From G963668185 sp965237445 (GTDB lineage: Bacteria > Chloroflexota > Dehalococcoidia > Lucifugimonadales > G963668185), in contig OZ250142.1 of the NCBI GenBank assembly GCA_965237445.1, positions 620,001-684,000 of the forward strand: DNA of 64,000 nucleotides, in the 5' to 3' direction. Of this stretch, positions 62,042 through 64,000 are shown in pieces. A program made the position numbers and the translations under genes. The notes beneath the pieces were generated by a model. The model was given only the letters and a program-made list of their open reading frames with translations, ran no database searches and was not told where the DNA came from. Positions within the stretch are counted from its first letter, which is position 1; the number at the start of each line of letters is the position of its first letter.

Positions 62042-63988
62042 CTACGGCTCCAGGTACTTGAACAGCCACTCCACGGTACGCGACTGAACGTCCCTGATGT
62101 GGGCTATCTCCCTGAGCCCGTGAGGCTCTCGCGGATAGACCACCAACTCGACTGGAACTCCGTGGTCCTTGAGGCCGCGGTGGAACTGATACGCCTGCTC
62201 CACCGGGCAGACCTGGTCCTCCTCGCCGTGGACGATCAGCGTTGGCGTCTTGGCGTTCTTGATGTGCGTGATTGGCGAGAAGTGCCGGTAGATGCCGTCC
62301 GGGTCCCAAGGATCGGGCCGGTTGTAGAAGATCCAGTCCCATGTGTGTATGCCAGTCATCCCATGGAAGCTGCGCCAGTCGCTGATGCCGGCCGACATGA
62401 CCGCCGCCTTGAACCTGTCCGTCTGTGTCACGGTCCACGCCGTCATGAAACCGCCGTAGCTGCCTCCCGCGACGCCAAGCCGCTCAGGGTCCGCGATTCC
62501 ATGGTCGATGCAGTGGTCGACGCCAAGCTGAACGTCCTGCCAGTCCTTGCCGCCCTGGTCGCCGAGGTTGCTCTCAGAAAACTCCATCCCCCAGCCGGTG
62601 CTGCCGCGCGGGTTCGGAAGGAACACGGCGAACCCGGCCGCGGCAAGCAATTGCGAGAAGTCCCTGCCCGATCCTGCGTGGTACACATTTCCGTGGGCAC
62701 TGGTTGGCCCTCCGTGGATCAATGTGATCATGGGCAGCGGACGGTCGCCTCCGTCGCCGGGTGGACGCATCAGCCTGCCCTGCATGTCCCAGCCGTCCTC
62801 GCCCTTCCAGAAGATCTCTTCTACACGGCCGATTTCGAGGTCAGCCGCCTCAGGGTGCAAGTCGGTAAGTTGTGTCAGCTCGTAGCTGCCATTTGAGGGC
62901 TCTGCCAAATAGACCTGTCTCGGGGAATTCCAGCTTTCCAAGACGAACGCCAAGTTGCCGGAACTGTCTGAGCTAAACGCAGCGTAGTTGCCTTCCGCCA
63001 TAGAGCCTTCACCGTGCCACAGGGGCCGGTTCTCGCCGGAGGTGACGTCTATCTCAGTTATTCCTGGGCCTCCTCGTACATCGCCGGACACCAGTAACTT
63101 GCTGCTGTCATCGGACCACTGGATCCAGCAGTAGCTGGCGACTTCGCCCTCCGTAAGATCGCGGTACTCGCCGCCTCCCGCGGGGACTACCCAGACATCT
63201 CCCTTGACAGAGTACTTGTCGCTCCACGTCGACGATGTGAATGCAATCGTCCCACCGTCAGGAGACCATGTAGGCTTGGACACCATTCGGTCCGTGTCAT
63301 ACAGGGTGTCCACCTTGCCGCCTCCGACTGGAAACCGTACGAGCCGGTTGAGGTACCAGTCCGCCTCGAAGGGTAAGTCCGACGCTACAGCAGCGAAGTG
63401 AGCGCCATCCGGCGACCAGCAGTAGTCCCAGACCTGCAGGCCGTCCGGCGAGGCGCAGGTCTCCTCGCGGGTCTCTACATCGATGACATAGATACGCAGG
63501 AACTTGGGGTGTTGCTCGAACTCAACTACGTCCCGCTTCTCCGCCTTGCGGCGTTTTTCGTCCTCGGTCTCAGGGTCATACTTGATGTAGGCCAACTTTG
63601 AGCCATCTGGAGACCACTCTATCGTTGGGACCCCTCCCTGCGTGGGGAAGCTTCCCTCAGTGTCGGTAATCTGGACCGCTTCGCCGCCGTTGGCGGGCAG
63701 CAAGTACACCTGGTACTGGCCGTCCTCCGCCCGGTCAGACAGGAACGCCAAGTGCTGCCCGTCAGGGGACCAGCGCGGCTTTACGTCGGAACGATTGCTG
63801 GAGGTCACGCGCCTGGGCTCACCGCCCTCTGCTGGGACCATCCATAGGTTCGATCTCTGGTTCTTGGTGTCCTCGATGTACGAGGCACCCATCTGGAACA
63901 CGACCATGGAGCCGTCAGGCGATATCTGTGCGTCGGCCACTCGCTTAAAGCTCAACTGGTCATCAATCGTGACCCTTCTCTTTGCCAT
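62042..63988 (-). CDS. S9 family prolyl oligopeptidase / acylaminoacyl peptidase
   Basis: A 648-residue serine peptidase. The N-terminal half is a beta-propeller with TolB-like repeats (SPDGSMVVFQM, SPDGQHLAFLSDR, SPDGSKLAYIKY and others). The C-terminal alpha/beta-hydrolase has HGGPTSAHG, the nucleophile in GVAGGSYGGFMTAW, Asp in LIVHGEEDQVCP and His in YPREPHGLREI. It cuts short peptides or removes N-acylated residues. The ATG at 63988 follows GGGGAGG. No signal peptide is seen, so it is cytoplasmic. Confidence 0.95.
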   Translation of the reverse strand: MAKRRVTIDDQLSFKRVADAQISPDGSMVVFQMGASYIEDTKNQRSNLWMVPAEGGEPRRVTSSNRSDVKPRWSPDGQHLAFLSDRAEDGQYQVYLLPANGGEAVQITDTEGSFPTQGGVPTIEWSPDGSKLAYIKYDPETEDEKRRKAEKRDVVEFEQHPKFLRIYVIDVETREETCASPDGLQVWDYCWSPDGAHFAAVASDLPFEADWYLNRLVRFPVGGGKVDTLYDTDRMVSKPTWSPDGGTIAFTSSTWSDKYSVKGDVWVVPAGGGEYRDLTEGEVASYCWIQWSDDSSKLLVSGDVRGGPGITEIDVTSGENRPLWHGEGSMAEGNYAAFSSDSSGNLAFVLESWNSPRQVYLAEPSNGSYELTQLTDLHPEAADLEIGRVEEIFWKGEDGWDMQGRLMRPPGDGGDRPLPMITLIHGGPTSAHGNVYHAGSGRDFSQLLAAAGFAVFLPNPRGSTGWGMEFSESNLGDQGGKDWQDVQLGVDHCIDHGIADPERLGVAGGSYGGFMTAWTVTQTDRFKAAVMSAGISDWRSFHGMTGIHTWDWIFYNRPDPWDPDGIYRHFSPITHIKNAKTPTLIVHGEEDQVCPVEQAYQFHRGLKDHGVPVELVVYPREPHGLREIAHIRDVQSRTVEWLFKYLEP

Positions 63989-64000
63989 GTCGCCTCCCCA

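Overview
The window is a high-GC bacterial chromosome segment (the low-GC exception is about 59.5-61.5 kb) with dense genes on both strands. Gene content suggests Chloroflexota, perhaps a Dehalococcoidia/SAR202-like lineage: an isolated 5S rRNA gene, a fused CobA-HemD enzyme, an AhbA-AhbB type siroheme decarboxylase, split methylmalonyl-CoA mutase, acetoin/pyruvate-type dehydrogenase subunits, Rieske and FAD oxidoreductases, and many toxin-antitoxin (TA) pairs. This placement is an inference; no 16S gene is present.

Layout. 0-5.7 kb: clpC (partial), an S1-domain protein with a clear promoter, a lone 5S rRNA, an oligopeptide ABC ATPase pair without permeases, and a small S26 peptidase whose catalytic Ser lies before the first ATG. 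5.7-10 kb: a minus-strand tetrapyrrole operon (precorrin-2 dehydrogenase, hemC, cobA-hemD, hemB). 10-11.1 kb: a gene-free stretch with palindromes and dispersed repeats. 11.1-14.7 kb: methylmalonyl-CoA mutase large subunit, epimerase, mutase B12 subunit and siroheme decarboxylase. 14.9-17.5 kb: ruvB, a FitAB/VapBC-like TA pair under a 25-bp palindrome, and a NYN-type nuclease. 17.5-22.6 kb: a heterodimeric ABC exporter and a surface protein whose two halves lie in different frames around 16 perfect 15-bp repeats. 22.8-31.9 kb: lipB, an acetyltransferase, an aldo/keto reductase, and E1-alpha/E1-beta/E2 dehydrogenase genes interrupted by a phospholipase-D-like gene, then a CrtI-like oxidoreductase. 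32-39 kb: a HigBA-like TA pair, a GDP-mannose enzyme, amidohydrolase, FIST protein, SDR and a frameshifted ABC-F ATPase. 39-40.4 kb: decayed DNA with a transposase start, a duplicated oxidoreductase tail and inverted repeats. 40.4-47.2 kb: Uma2, a Gfo/Idh oxidoreductase, acetyltransferase, a DUF3052-like protein, an FAD oxidoreductase with a Rieske oxygenase, and a second HigBA-like pair. 47.3-55.5 kb: a frameshifted small gene behind uvrA, unknown proteins, an epimerase and a glycosyltransferase. 55.6-58.9 kb: two PIN-type TA pairs around a frameshifted nucleotidyltransferase and a DRG/TGS-type GTPase with altered motifs. 58.9-61.9 kb: a low-GC segment with purC and a HAD phosphatase, bounded by tRNA-Asp and a 21-bp copy of its 3' end, with an attC-like inverted repeat inside. 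62-64 kb: an S9 peptidase.

The tetrapyrrole genes and the siroheme decarboxylase together suggest heme made through siroheme. The most unusual regions are the tRNA-bounded purC/HAD segment, the DRG-like GTPase with its nucleotidyltransferase partner, and the frame-split repeat protein.
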